Origin: Colletotrichum lupini | Lineage: Eukaryota; Ascomycota; Sordariomycetes; Glomerellales; Glomerellaceae | Length of the DNA: 64,000 nt | NCBI RefSeq assembly: GCF_023278565.1 | Contig: NC_064673.1 | Location: forward strand, 3,596,001-3,660,000 | Reading direction: 5' to 3' | Shown here: piece after piece, positions 50,501 through 62,926 of the stretch | Layout of the letters: every line of letters starts with the position of its first letter | Numbering within the stretch: position 1 is the stretch's first letter | The notes under the pieces: generated by a model | The model's input: only the letters and a program-made list of their open reading frames with translations | Told to the model about the DNA's origin: nothing | The model's database searches: none | Translations under genes and position numbers: made by a program

Positions 50501-53218
50501 ATTATATAAGTAAAAACCGACGTTTTAGTTAAAGTTATCGTAGTAATTTCATTATAATAAGCTAATAAAAAATAGCGACCCGTTACTTATTAATTATAAA
50601 AGCTTATAAATATAAAGTAGTAATAAGCTACGGGCTAATAAGAACTACTTGCTATAATAAAAAGGCTAGAATACTAAGCTTACTACTTCTAGGGCCTTTT
50701 ATAAAAGTTTATAGTCCTAACGAATTACTAAGTACTTAAGGAAGTAATTAGCGTATTAATATAAGACTTTTAAAAAAGGCTCGCGAGGTAAGTATATAAA
50801 TTATTAATATTTAACTTTAACTTAGAATACTAGCTAAGGAAAACGAACCTAACGGACGGTCTATTTAAAAAGCTAAATTATATAAAAGGGGAAGTACTTT
50901 ATAAGGACGTCCTCTTTACGCTAGCTTAGAAGCTATGTTTTATTAGCGAACTACTACCCGACGTTTAGTAAAAAATAATTAGTTTAAAAAGATAAAATAA
51001 TACTACTAAGGTATATATTTAAGTAATTAAGGCCTCCCTTTATAATCTTAGCTAAATATTAACTAGCTCTAGGGATAGGGAATCCTCTCTCCTATATTAA
51101 TAACGTATTATAAAGCGTATTAATAAAATAATAATAGTTATTATTATAATAACTCGAGGTAAGAAAGTAAGAGAGTTATTAATAAACGCTCGTTAACGGT
51201 TTAGTAAGGATAAAAAGGAGTTAAATAGAATTAGGGTTATTATATTAAAATAGTATATCCTACGCCCCGTTATAAAAGAGCTTATAAGGGGCGAAACGGT
51301 ATTTACTTCTTATTTTTTACTAAAGATTAAGGAGCTCGTTAAAGGATTATAAGCTAAAAACGAGTTCTATATATTATAATTAATAAGAGTTCGTACTACG
51401 ATTAATAAGCTAAGAGTATATTTACTTAATAAATAGGGTATACTATTTTTTAAAAAAAGACTTATTATTTTTTAAATAAAGTCTTTTTAAATAGAGATCT
51501 TTTATTAATACTATAATAATTATAAAGTAGGTTATATAGGAGCTACGAAAACTCTTAAGCTAATTTCAAAAAAGTTCTATTAAAAAGATATTTAACGAGA
51601 TATTTAAGAATATGTTAAGAACTATAAGTATTATTTAAGAATTATAACCCTAAGATATAAATCGTACGGGTAGCTATAGTTATTACTACTACTCTTATAC
51701 CTATTTTAAAAAATATTTATAAACTTTATTATAGGGCTATTACTAAGCGCTCGTAATAATAGTATAGAGTATAATAATATTATAGTTATTATTTATTATA
51801 TAATAAAATTTACGAAGTTCTTACCTACTATTAAGACACTTAACGTAATATAAATAATAAGTATCCTATATTAAAAGGTCGAATATAAGTTTAGTATGCT
51901 TAAAAGTATTATTATAAATAGAGATAAGCTCTTTATAAACGTATTTTAAAAAGAGTTTATTAAAAAATAGGTAATACGTTATTAATTATTTACTACGTAT
52001 TATTTATAAACGGACGGTTAAACGGAGCGAACTTATTAAATATTAAAAAAGTATTTAAGAATTTATACTAAGGGCTCGCTAAATAAGTAAATAACGTAGC
52101 TAAAAAAGGCTAAGTTTATATATAATAATAGCTAATATTTTATTATAAAAATATCCCTATATATAGTATTATATAGCTACTACCCTAAGTACGTTAAATA
52201 TATACTTAATTATAAGGCTATAGTTTAAGGGGTTTAAAAAAGAGTTTAAAAAATTAAGGAAATTAGGGCCTAGGCTATACGAGCATAGGTATAAGCTTTT
52301 AAGAGCTAAGTAGCTTATTATAATAAAAAATATACTCTAAAAGAGTTTAATTATAAAGAGGTCGTTAGCTTATTAATAAAGAATATATAATTTAAAAATA
52401 ATAAATTAGTACTAAGATATATTAAAATAGTAATAGCTAAAAGGGTAGGGAAATAGGCTTATTAAGTATATTGATTAGAGTAATATTAGAGAATATATAA
52501 TATTTTCTGAGTTTCTTAGCTTAAGTTATAAAGAAATTACTAAACGGTTAGTAACTAAATAGTAAATCTCTTAGAGTTAGAGGATAAGTAAAACGTTTAG
52601 GAAATTAAAAAAATCGTTATAATATAAGGTAAGAGAGGAAACTTACGATATCTCGTTAAATAAGCTAGGTAGCTTACTAAGTATAATATATAAGAGCTTA
52701 TTAAGTATTTTAAAGGGGTAGCGGAAGTAGTTAATAAATTTAAATATTATAAAAAAAGGGTATATATAAAATAGAATAATAAACGTTAAGTTTATAATAA
52801 AAAGTTATTAAAAATAAGTTAATTAATAATATATTATAAAACCCCTTTTATTTAGCTTAGCGTAATCTTTGAAAAAAAAAATATAATATTATAACCCTTA
52901 GTAATACGTTATTAAGAGATTACTAAGATCTAGTTATATAGGGGGAATAACTTATATAATATTAGTAATAATAATAGTAGCTTTAGCGTATATTTTTAAA
53001 GCTTAATAATTAGTAATAATAGTTTACTTAGTAAGTAAGAAGCGGGGAGGCTTTATGTGCGTACTTAGCTAACTACTTAGAATAAAGCCGTTAATTTTAT
53101 TAATATTATAATAAGTAAGAGGGAGGCGGTCGAAGTTATATAGAGTATTATATATATTAATAATAGCGGTTTATAAAGCGTTCGCTACTTAGTCGCCGTT
53201 AGAGGCTATAATAAAAGG

Positions 53219-53302
53219 TATAACGGGAGCTATAATAAGAAGTATAATAAGAGTTATAATAAGAAGTATAACGGGAGCTATAATAAGAAGTAGAATAAGA
53301 AG
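53219..53302 (+). repeat. Tandem repeat, 12-bp unit seven times, in nested gypsy element
   Basis: Units TATAACGGGAGC and TATAATAAGAAG follow one another, multiples of three, so they would encode a four-residue repeat rich in Tyr/Asn/Lys/Ser in the RIPed state. Lies in the unassigned segment between integrase and the right LTR. Confidence 0.75.
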
Positions 53303-55187
53303 CGAAATAGGGGCCGTAGTATTATTATTATTAGTAATAAGTTAGGGACGGGGGACGTTATCTAAAGTAACGCTCTTATAATCCTAGTTAAGCTAAGGGA
53401 CCTTAGTAATATTAATATTTATAAAGAACTTATTAACGTCGAACTACTTATTATAACCCATAGCTTTAATTTTAATATAAATAATAGCCTCGTTAAGCTA
53501 TTATAGAGCCTTTACTTAGAGCAGGAGGAGCGTAATACTAACCTTATTAAAATCTAAAATAATATAACTAAGGGCTAGGGTACCCCTATTTATATTAAAA
53601 AGAGCATTATAAGTAGGGGTTAGCGAGTTATTAATATTAAAATAGTAGTGCTTAATATAATACTAAAAAAGAGAATTTTTTAAATTATTACTAAGCTTTT
53701 TAAAATCGGTATCCTTATACTAGGACTTATTAAACTTAAACTTAAAGTCGTCCCGCTCGTTATTATTATTAAGAATATAGTTAGTAATAAGAGTATACTT
53801 CTTAATAAGAGTCTAAGTCTTAGGATTATAAAAAATAGGGGTAGCGCTATATATAATAATAATATAAGTAAGTACCTTATTTACTAAGAACTTAATAACG
53901 CGTTTATAAAAAGTAAAGAAAATAAAGAACTCCTAAATATACGTAATAGTAACGCCCTTAAGAGTCTTTTTATAATACTAAGCTAGAGTATTAAGGTTAC
54001 TTTATAGAGCGGTCGTATAGCTATTATTACGAAAGTAAGTTAGTTAGAAATAATTAAAATAAAAAATAATCTTAGTCTTATTATTAGTATTAAGGATACT
54101 AGCTTAAGAAAAGAAATTTAAATTAAAAAAAAAAAAATTGCCAAACGATTACCGACGATTTATTATAATCGAGATTAATAAGTTTAGATATTTATAATTA
54201 ATAGCGAGCTCTTAGAGAGTAGCTTATTTAAGGTAGACTTTTTTTATTTTATTACTTATTAATAAGTTAGTAATATAAATAGCGACCTTTTTTTACGTAT
54301 TAGTAATGTAACTAAAAGTATAAAGAACGTAGCTACGCTTCTAAAAGTTAAGGCTACCCTATTCTTTAATATTATAAAACTTTATAAGGGTATTCTAAGT
54401 AAACTAGGTAGCGCTATATAGCTCCTCAGGAACCTAAGAGATATCGTTAGTTAATATTTTAATAATAGATTAGCGAGGACTTAATAACTTATAACGGAAT
54501 ACTTCTTTTTATTAATTTAATAAATAATATACTTAGCAACGTAAGTACTAATAATATAAATAAGCTCGTTAATATTATAATATAAACTAGCTAAGTAGCG
54601 TATATAGGGAGTACTATTACGGAGACCGTAGAAGCCCTTCTTAAGATTATACTCTATATTAAGTATATTTTAAATACGCAAAATAATAAATATTTTAGTA
54701 AATACTTAGTAATAATATAATAAAAGAGTCGTAATTAAGAAACGATATAAAATTAGAATATTATAAAAAAGAAAGTATAGTTATATAGGAAAGAATTCGT
54801 AAAACGGTTACTAAATAAAAAAAGAGAAGAAAAAGTAAATACGTAATTAATAACGAATAAAAAATCTTTTACTATAATTAATAGCTTAGTAATAATAATA
54901 ACTACGAGGTTAGGCAGGCTCTTGTATATTATAACAGTTAGAATATTTTATTATAAATATATATTACTAACTTAGTAACTAGTTAGCGCGCTATTACTAA
55001 ATAATAATAATAAAGTATTTATTAAATAAGGAGATAGGAGTAATACTTTATTCCTAAGTAAGAAAGGATATTATTAACGCCTTATAGAATTTATTATAAA
55101 TAACGATATTAATAGCTTTATTATTAATATTAAAAAAAATATTACGTAATAACTTTAGGGACTAAAGTTATGTAAGGGGGGAGTAAT

Positions 55188-55377
55188 TATAATAAATTTA
55201 GGATATAGCTAGCGATAGGATGCCGATAACTTAGTAATTAGTATATAGATCTCATTATAAAAGAACTTTTTAAGAAGTAGAGCCCTTATGAAGGACTCTA
55301 TAAGCTTTAGTCTTATAATATACCTATACTTATATTATAGCCTCGCTAATTAAGTGCTTATAGCTTAATCTCTTATA
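55188..55377 (+). repeat. Right LTR (190 bp) of nested gypsy element
   Basis: Directly follows the polypurine tract; ends CTCTTATA and is followed by TTAAT (55378-55382), the same five bases as before the left LTR. Confidence 0.9.
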
Positions 55378-57745
55378 TTAATTTACTATTATAATTAAAT
55401 ATTAAAGTTTAGCGAGAAGGTAAGGGATAAAAAGGCCTATTTAAGCTCGTTTTAATAAATAGCACTACTTATATAATAAAATTACCTTATAGCTTAATAA
55501 GCTTCCGATCTACTATAATTAAACCTTAATATTTAAAAAAAGTCGACCCTAAGCTATTAATTACGATAATAAAGCACGTTAACCGCTTACTAATCCCTAT
55601 AATTAACTAACTAATTAATAATAGCGCTACTATAAAAAAAGTCCTTAATAAAATTATTATTATAATTAATAACGACCCTCTATTACGGAATAAGAGGACT
55701 AAAAAAATATTAATATGGCGTAGCCGTAATAATACTTCTATAACTACGACTTACTTTATGTTTAAAAAAGAAGTAAATCTTAAGCTAGTTACTAAGCTCC
55801 GTAATAAGGGTATTATTACTACCCTAAGAGTACTTTTTATAAAATTTATTAATAAGGAGCTTTTAAAACTAATAAAAAAAGGGGTAATTAAATTTATTTA
55901 ACTTAGCCCTAAATATAAGGATATAAAAATATTTAAGTCTCGATTCGTTAATAAGATTAAGAACCTAGGACTTAACCCTATTAAAAAGTCTTACTTAGTT
56001 ATATAAGAGTATAATAATAAGAGGAAAAAAGAGATCTTTATATAGTTATTAATAATTTAAAAAACTAATTAATATTTAATCCTCGCCCTAGCCCTAACTT
56101 TAATTTAAAAAGGCTACGTTATTTAGTTATAAAATATTACTTAAATATATATATAATCGAGCTAACCTCCTTATTATAAGGTTTTTATTTAATTACTAGC
56201 TCGGATCCGTTATTTATACCCTAAGAGTACTATTTTATACGTCGTATAGCTATTATATAATCTTATAAAATCTAATACTTATTAATAAATAATATATAAT
56301 AAGTATTATTTAAAAATACTCTAAATAATAATATTTACGTTCGATTTATACTTATTAATCTTAATAAGAAAAAGCGGATTATTTAGTATTATTAATATAT
56401 AGATTAATAATATTATTAAACTATTAAATAAGACTTTTAATTAAAAAAAAGAAACTGAGCTTAAGCATACTAAGCTATTAACTAAACTAAAATAGTAATT
56501 ATTAACTAACGAGCCGCTTATTTTTAATAATAGGATTATTTTATTAAAAAGTATTAATATAGTACTTAAATAGAAAAACTAAAGGAAAAAGCTTAAGTAA
56601 GTTAACCCCTTGGTATTAAATACTAAATAATAATTCGTTAAGTAACAAGCTCGAAGTACTTATATCGTATTAATTTACTAATTAGAAGTAGTTTTTAATA
56701 TATCGTTTATTACTTAATATTAAATAGATCTATTATTTACTAACTACGCTACGCTAAATCGTTATATTAAATAATAAATAAATTACTTAGACTAAGGGCT
56801 TATATTCGTACTATTAAATCTAATTATAACTAAACTCTTTATCTTTATAAATAAGTTATTTATAAATAACATTAATTATACCTTATAACTAGGTTATATT
56901 ATTATCTTTATAAATAAAAAATAGATTAACGAGAGCTTTATAATTAATAATAACATTATTTACTATAACTCTACGAAAAATAAAAAAATTACTTAGAGTA
57001 TATTAATATTAAAAGTCTATAAAATAGTTATAAGTATTAACGTTACTTATACTATCTTAACTACCCTAGACCTTATTACTAAATAACTTAACGTTCTAAA
57101 GATCCTTATTATAGTTTATATAAATTTATACTTATTATATAAATACTTTATTAAGCTAAGTATTATAAAAGAAAAGCACTTTATAATAAATATTATAATA
57201 CTTAAGTAATTATATAAACGCCGCGAGCTCTATAAGATTTATTAAATTAATAGTAATAATAACTTAATTAACGGGTTTATAAAAAGTATATTAAATAAGT
57301 CCTTTAAATAATTTATTAATAAAAGAATTATTATAATTAAAATAAAAAGATAGGTAATACGTAATTAAAATAGTAATATACTATAAGTAATAAGTTATTT
57401 AGCGAACGTATATACCTCTCGGGCTTTAGCTTAAAGAAAAATATACGTATTCGGGGCATAGTTAAACTAATAAAAAGCTCTTTTTTAACTACGCTAGATT
57501 TAATAATTTCCGAGGAGTTTAGGTATATAGATTATATATATTAAAAAATTAAAAGATAATTAGAAGGAGGGGATATTAAAATTTCTATATAAATAATTAT
57601 AATAGAAACTATACTAAAATTTTAATATACGGCTTTAGGTATTTTTAAATAAGGGATTAACTATAGATTCTATTACTAGTTCTTATTAACGGGGGACCTA
57701 GCCCCTATTTTAGCCTTTTTTATTATAAAAATAAAAGACTACTAA

Positions 57746-57970
57746 TATTAAATTACGAGATAAAAAAGGGGCTTTATTAAGTAGTTAAGTAGGGGTAGTA
57801 AGTAGGTAGTCTAGGCCCGTATAGACGGACCCTTCTACCTACCTATACTTACTAAGGGACCGCGGGCTCTACCTACGATCTTCCCCTCTTATATATACGC
57901 AATAGACCTATACTAACCTATTAACCTAGTCGCAACCAAAAGGTCTAACCTGCCTACGTGTATACTAACA
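57746..57970 (+). repeat. Right LTR (225 bp) of copia element 2
   Basis: Inner end is RIPed (TATTAAATTACG) and the outer end is preserved (GTGTATACTAACA), a mirror image of the left copy. Followed by CTAAC at 57971-57975. Confidence 0.9.
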
Positions 57971-58339
57971 CTAACACCCCTGAATTCATGACAGATATCC
58001 TTTGAGCCTTTGACCCTGACATTTTCAAACTGTGTGCTGTTTACCGAGAATACTAATAATGCCGTAATTTGGTTCAGATTAAAGTGAGGCCCCTCGACGG
58101 GTGTAAGTCCGAAAACTTATGTGCCTATGTCACCATCGAAGCAGTAAGAACCTGGTATTTTCTCACATAGTACAAAGCTTGCAAAAAAGTTATCTCATGC
58201 GAGCGAGGGGGTATATATCTAAATTTCCTCTAACTAACTTGTGGTTATCTTAACGTCAACCCTTCTTAAGAGGACAAGAAGCCTTGCCAACAGATTTCGC
58301 GATGACCCCCACGAAAACTGATTTGATAGTCCGATGAAT

Positions 58340-58733
58340 CTATTTGGGGCATCCCGTTCCGAAGCCAGTGATAGTATCACAGCAATCAGCATCCTAATGA
58401 ATCCAGTAAGCGATGTCGCTAGTGAAAGATAGTTGTATGTATGTGCTTACACAAGTTGCGGAGACGGGCGTATTAGTGCCCTGCTTCATGGCATTGCTGC
58501 AGTAATTTGCCTTGTCCTTGCTACACCAGATTTCGTTGTTCCGATTCTGATTCTGGCAGGATTCGTTGCCCTTGCCCCAGCAACAGTTTTCCTTTTTGCC
58601 TTTGACGTCGCACTGTCATTCGTGAGCTACCGTTCTACCAATTGGATAGTAATGGGACACATACAGTAGCAGCAAGAGTAGTTTGGATAGCCATGGCCGA
58701 AAGGATAGCGCTGATGGCGATGGAATACTGCAT
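58340..58733 (-). CDS. Small secreted cysteine-rich protein (candidate effector), three exons
   Basis: Not a long open frame; found by splicing. Exons 58733-58665, 58612-58451 and 58393-58340 with introns of 52 bp (GTATGT...GACAG) and 57 bp (GTAAGC...CATTAG). All junctions are in phase 0 and the frame ends in TAG. Product is 94 residues: a 22-23 residue signal peptide (MQYSIAISAILSAMAIQTTL then AAT) and a mature part of about 71 residues with ten cysteines in the pattern C-x8-CC-x7-C-x10-C-x7-C-x15-C-x3-CC-x9-C. It is hydrophilic, so a hydrophobin is unlikely despite the CC doublets. I recognise no family. Such proteins are often effectors or antimicrobial/antifeedant factors in fungi; the role here is unknown. 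It lies 365 bp from copia element 2, yet shows no lesion. Confidence 0.72.
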
Positions 58734-58873
58734 TTTGAATGATGAAGAGTCTTTTGCAATTTGTTGCCGCTGTAATGGTAGATAAGGGAAGTGGTGAAGC
58801 TTGAGTCTCAAAGGTTCGAATGGGTGAGGTATGAGCAAAGGAAGGCTTACAAGAATGAGCGATTGCCGCCACC

Positions 58874-58880
58874 TTTTATA
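58874..58880 (-). promoter_or_regulatory. TATA box candidate for the small secreted protein gene
   Basis: TATAAAA on the - strand, about 140 bp upstream of the ATG at 58733. Position and strand fit, single motif only. Confidence 0.45.
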
Positions 58881-61381
58881 ATGGTCATTCGTAACAATCT
58901 AGAGGAGGCACAGCACAAATTTCCAATTCAGTAACGAAAGAAAGGTTTCCGAGTCATTAGAACCTTGGCACCGACTCCTGAAACCTTGTCCATCCGTATA
59001 GGACGTTAGATGACTCGATGAGCTAGAAATATTCTCCAAGGCAGGTAGACATTCTGCTATAGTTGTGGATACAAACAAGACTTTATCTACATCCTGAAAG
59101 CTGTTAATCCTGCTCATAATTCAATGGAGAGAGACTCGGATTCGGTTCGACTAGAAAATGTCCCAGGGCAAGAATCGGCTTAATCCATAAACTTAGACTA
59201 CTCCTATCCCCGTAGGTGCTCAGAGAATGGTTTACTCACAGATCCAGCTTCTGCTTGGGGAATGTCTTTTCTATTCTGGAAAGACATTTTGAAAATCATG
59301 CCCGTTGACTTTCGTCTTTTTCATGGAGCAGGGCATTCGAAAGCTGATATTTCCGCTGCCATTCCTGGGCTTGTACCACGGGAGGTGGATCTTGTGGCTA
59401 TGATGTAGGATCATATTTGCTTTGACCAAATAATTAGTGCCATCCTCTGTCTGCGCTTGGGTGCTCGCTAGGTTCTGCGAAAAGATCTGGAACAGATTAT
59501 TAAACTTTGAAGACGACCTATCCTGATAGACTTCCCTGCTGTACATCTTTTCATACAGACCCCTTAATCTGGTGCCGTAGTTTCAGTGACGAACCGGCCT
59601 CTTTCACTCGTGGTACGTGCTGTGATGAGCATTTTCCGAACTGGAGCTGGGCCGAGACAACGAAACCTACTGATACTGATGGACCCGAAATCACAGAATG
59701 CCCGGGGAAACTTAACCCCAGAACTATGATGAACCAGAATCAAAGTCACCTGACTCGCTAGGAGATATTCTTAGATGAACTGTTCTGAAAGCAATGAATC
59801 CCAACTCCCCACATAATTTACTACGAACCTCAATCTAAGAGGCTGGCGATAACCATGCTGTCTGCCGGCAACATGGCACACAGTGACTGAGCTTGTCGCA
59901 TTTACCACTTGATATGCCTACCAAAAGCGTTGCTGTTCGTAGCACTTTCTGCTGCCTTGAGATACAACATTGTTTTTTACGCATCGAGCTAAGCTACCTG
60001 GGGCCCATGTGGTCATCTCTCGTTCACGACCTTGCCTCTCAATCAAAAAGGCGCAATGTTAACACACGCACAAGCAACGAAACAAGACGCGCAGGTTTGC
60101 GCCTTAGCTACCCGTTCCGAAGACATCACGGCGCATGACGATTGACCTGTGCCCAATGGCCGCCAAAGCCATCTCTTAGAGTGACCCTTCGGCCTAATAG
60201 GGCAGAAAAGCTTCATAAGCCCGACAAGTGGCTTGTTGGTCATCCCAGGAGGCTCGGCATGGTAACGATCAATACCTGACACTCGGCCCATGTTGCGTAG
60301 CCTCCTTCCGAGACGTACATTTGCAGCCTTTTGCCCTCCATGATCGCGAATGGGCCAGAAGGCTCAGAGATTGGACGGATAGACAGATCCAACCCCCAGC
60401 CCAGCCGGGCATCCCACAGACATGAGCTACTATAACAGGGGTTCCGGCCGAGGATAGTCATTCTGTGCTCGTTATAGCGAGTGGTGTGTCTAGGCCTTCA
60501 GGTTTCGCTAACGAGCGCGTATTAGGGTTCAGCATTAATGGACGGCCGGTCGGCGTTTCCGAAGACGTATCAGGCCAAGCACATCATCTATTCGTTGCCC
60601 ATGATTGAAGCTATACTTATTCTGGGCGTCATGTCCGACGCGCTCCAGGCGGTCATCGTTACCCTGTTCTAGTGCTGCGAAGTTGAATCCTCGTATTGTA
60701 GCGACGCGGCCCTGAGGCCTCGAGAAGAACCCTTTCTTGTTCACATTCTCGATGTTTGAGAATCTAAGAATTACCGAGACGGCGCCTTCTAACATCGAGT
60801 AATGGCTCTAATGGCCTGTTTATGCATAGCCAGTGGCATCCGGACGATCAGAGCAGAGATCCGTGCAAAGATGAAAACCATTGCCTATCACCTATTTCAC
60901 AAAATCAGCCATATATTCGGGCTTATTTTAAATCTAAGAAGGGCTACGAAAAAGATCTTTGCTAACGTCCTGACATATAGGGCTAGCACCTTCAAGGAAG
61001 GCGTCCAAATCTCTGTACCTTGTATGTTAGTACTCATGAGGTTAGACAGACTCCCATCGCAGCTTCTAGCACAACGTATAACCAGCGAATATAGCTTTCA
61101 CATCATCGTAGTTAGGACAGCATCGGGCAAATCGACTTTCTTGTAGAACGAATTGCTTCATTTGGTTGACCGGGTGGCTGTTACTTGAAGAATGGGTTTT
61201 CCCTATACTATTTCATACGGCATATCTCTTCTTTCCTCAAACACTATCCGCAATAATATAACGATCAAACTAGATTTCTATTTATTACCGTTCCGCTTCC
61301 GATCGAATTTCACGTGTTTCCTTACATCTAGCACTTACTATCGACTACATTAACAAACTCCCCGTCTTCTAGAATCTCAAC
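58881..61381. other. 2.5-kb region without a recognised gene
   Basis: Normal composition. Open stretches such as 59271-59546 (-), 60535-60795 (-) and 60802-61146 (+) have no family I can name. May hold further decayed genes, given the state of the neighbours. Confidence 0.4.
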
Positions 61382-62290
61382 ATAACTCAACCACCGCGCC
61401 TATCGCCCAAAGGATTCGTGGCAGTAGCCTGCAAAGTCTATAACCCTCTTAGCTTCTATAAGGGCTACAATATCATCCTATTCTTTGTATTCGCCGGCGT
61501 CCTGATCGGATTCACTCTTGGTCGTTTCCAGTACCTTAACTTGAACGTCTTTCATAACGGCTCTACCCCTAGAGAGTACTTTGCGTACCAGTACGGCTAC
61601 CAAAAGGCTGGGCTACTCATCCATTTCGGCGCAATTTTTCCCATCGGGTTTTTAGCATATTTCCAATTTCTACCAGTTATTCAACATACAATAACCCCAG
61701 GCCATTGATTGCATAGATACATCATTTTGTTACTCTCGCTACTGGGCATTATTGGCGCCTTGATGATAGCGAGAGGCTCTCTCATAGGTGGACTTGACAT
61801 TCAGGCAGCTGTCGGGCTTCTCAGCATTCATTTCATCGGGGTTCTTGTGGCCGCATACGCCAAGACCAAGAGACTCCGAATCGGCCTACACAGGGCATGG
61901 ATGCTTCGAGCATGGTTCCACATCAGCTCAACATTCCACCTTACCCTCTAAAAAAATGAAAACCTCTCATTATTTTAGGTTAAAAGGCAGAATCTATCAT
62001 CAAAGTCCGAATCATTTTGATCTCGGCTACGGCTATCATCAGCAACATTGGCACGTACTATGCCGCGCAACCTTACGACCAGATCCTATCCATAATCGGC
62101 GATACAAACCAGACTATCGAACTCTATCCAGACTATACGACGTACTTCCCCGGCATAAGTCCGAGTTAACAAGCCGTGATTCATGCCAATTCGAAGTCTC
62201 TATCTGCTACTGAGGCTGCTGTCGCCGCGGGTACGTCGCTTAGTATGGTATTGTGACTTGCATTGGTAATCCATGTGGCTGGTGTTAAGA
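61382..62290 (+). pseudogene. DUF2306 membrane protein pseudogene
   Basis: Degraded relative of the DUF2306 family of fungal multi-helix membrane proteins of unknown function. Recognisable parts in order: SPKGFVAVACKVYNPLSFYKG, VFAGVLIGFTLGRFQYL, GLLIHFGAIFPIGFLAYFQF, LLSLLGIIGALMIARGSLIG, GLHRAWMLRAWF, then after a probable intron ending near 61979 VRIILISATAIISNIGTYYA and WLALVIHVAGV-like. Lesions: the start position reads ATA (61382-61384); TGA at 61706-61708; after PGISPS a TAA where CAA is expected; and TGA for Trp before LALVIHV. Several are CpA/TpG-to-TpA changes, as RIP makes. The helix order still matches the family over about 250 residues. Clearly dead. Confidence 0.75.
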
Positions 62291-62926
62291 TCTTCGTAAG
62301 CCGTCGGTCACGATAATGACGATATATCTGCGATTACTGATCTATTCATAGCTCAAGCTTACATCCGCTGAGGCTAATAGGCTACGTAATGTTTCATTCA
62401 ACAGACAAATGGAGGCAGGGATGAAGCCAACAGAAATAACACCGGTAGGGCTTTTGAGTGCGAAGGCCGAACTAGCCGAAGATTCTTTATAGTAGAAGGC
62501 TCAATACGGCCCTGGTCAACGTTAGGACTTGAAGTTCTCTGTAGAGTGAGTTGTCGATCAGACTTTAAGAGGGATATCAGCATCTTGAAGCAAGTGTCGT
62601 ATAGTCACCATAGGAGCATCGAGATAGGTGAAAGAGGACGGTTGTCTATTGGAAGTAGGAAATAGGCACGAAGCTCGCTCTGAAATAGAGGGTGCAAGTG
62701 AGGTGAACCTCGGTGATTATGTAACCGAGGTCACGTGACGTACGGTGAGGCCTTGGAAGGTTGAAGCCATCACGACAGCAAGAAAAACGGAGCAAAATTG
62801 AACTTTAAGGTGGGTTAAGAAAGTGACCAGCTCGCTTATCATATACATTATATAGAGACTACTACTTGAAAATCTATTTGTGACATAAGAGCATGGGCTC
62901 CGTCTCTACTCAGTGAAAAATGGGTG
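62291..62926. other. Intergenic between DUF2306 pseudogene and HET gene
   Basis: Tail-to-tail gap of about 640 bp with no recognised gene. Confidence 0.5.

Larger units (their letters stand above)
47314..55377 (+). mobile_element. Complete Ty3/gypsy LTR retrotransposon nested in copia element 2
   Basis: An 8064-bp element with 190-bp LTRs and target duplication TTAAT (47309-47313, 55378-55382). A clear polypurine tract (AAGGGGGGAG, about 55174-55183) precedes the right LTR. Reading the + strand through RIP stops gives the gypsy order: a zinc-knuckle-like gag end near 48780-48815, RT near 49815-50095 (FGLTNAPATFQ is unmutated; YLDD has become YIND), the FYNLYRKFI-like region near 50312, then integrase with its zinc-binding N-terminus (51520-51690), core (51780-52080, TDGQTER-like) and C-terminus (to about 52480, original HNIFHVSLLEP). 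About 2.7 kb between there and the right LTR is not assigned. Integrase after RNase H separates it from the copia host. Confidence 0.87.
42994..57970 (+). mobile_element. Ty1/copia LTR retrotransposon, RIP-degraded, split by a nested gypsy element
   Basis: Two 225-bp LTRs and a 5-bp duplication CTAAC (42989-42993, 57971-57975) delimit it. Without the nested element it is about 6.9 kb. The 5' part (43219-47313) holds degraded gag/integrase. The 3' part reads on the + strand as copia RT (about 55855-56420; ELLKLIKKGVIKFI, SRFVNKIKN) and RNase H (about 57000-57330; INLYLLYKYFIKLSIIKEKH, original TDSYSLYECL...), all with RIP stops. A purine tract (57562-57573) that looks like a polypurine tract lies 172 bp before the mapped right LTR rather than next to it, and is followed by an 11-bp inverted repeat (57574-57627); this is unexplained. 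Confidence 0.85.

Noticed and set aside
53219..53302. CRISPR-like array
   Set aside because: Units are contiguous 12-mers without spacers, inside a retrotransposon of a fungus.
58340..58733. Hydrophobin identity for the cysteine-rich protein
   Set aside because: It has CC pairs but ten cysteines rather than eight, and the mature part is strongly hydrophilic.
59271..59546. Cystatin-like segment (GTNYLVKANM) on the - strand
   Set aside because: Only a short resemblance to the GTNY-x-x-K strand; the Q-x-V-x-G motif and the rest of the fold are not recognisable.
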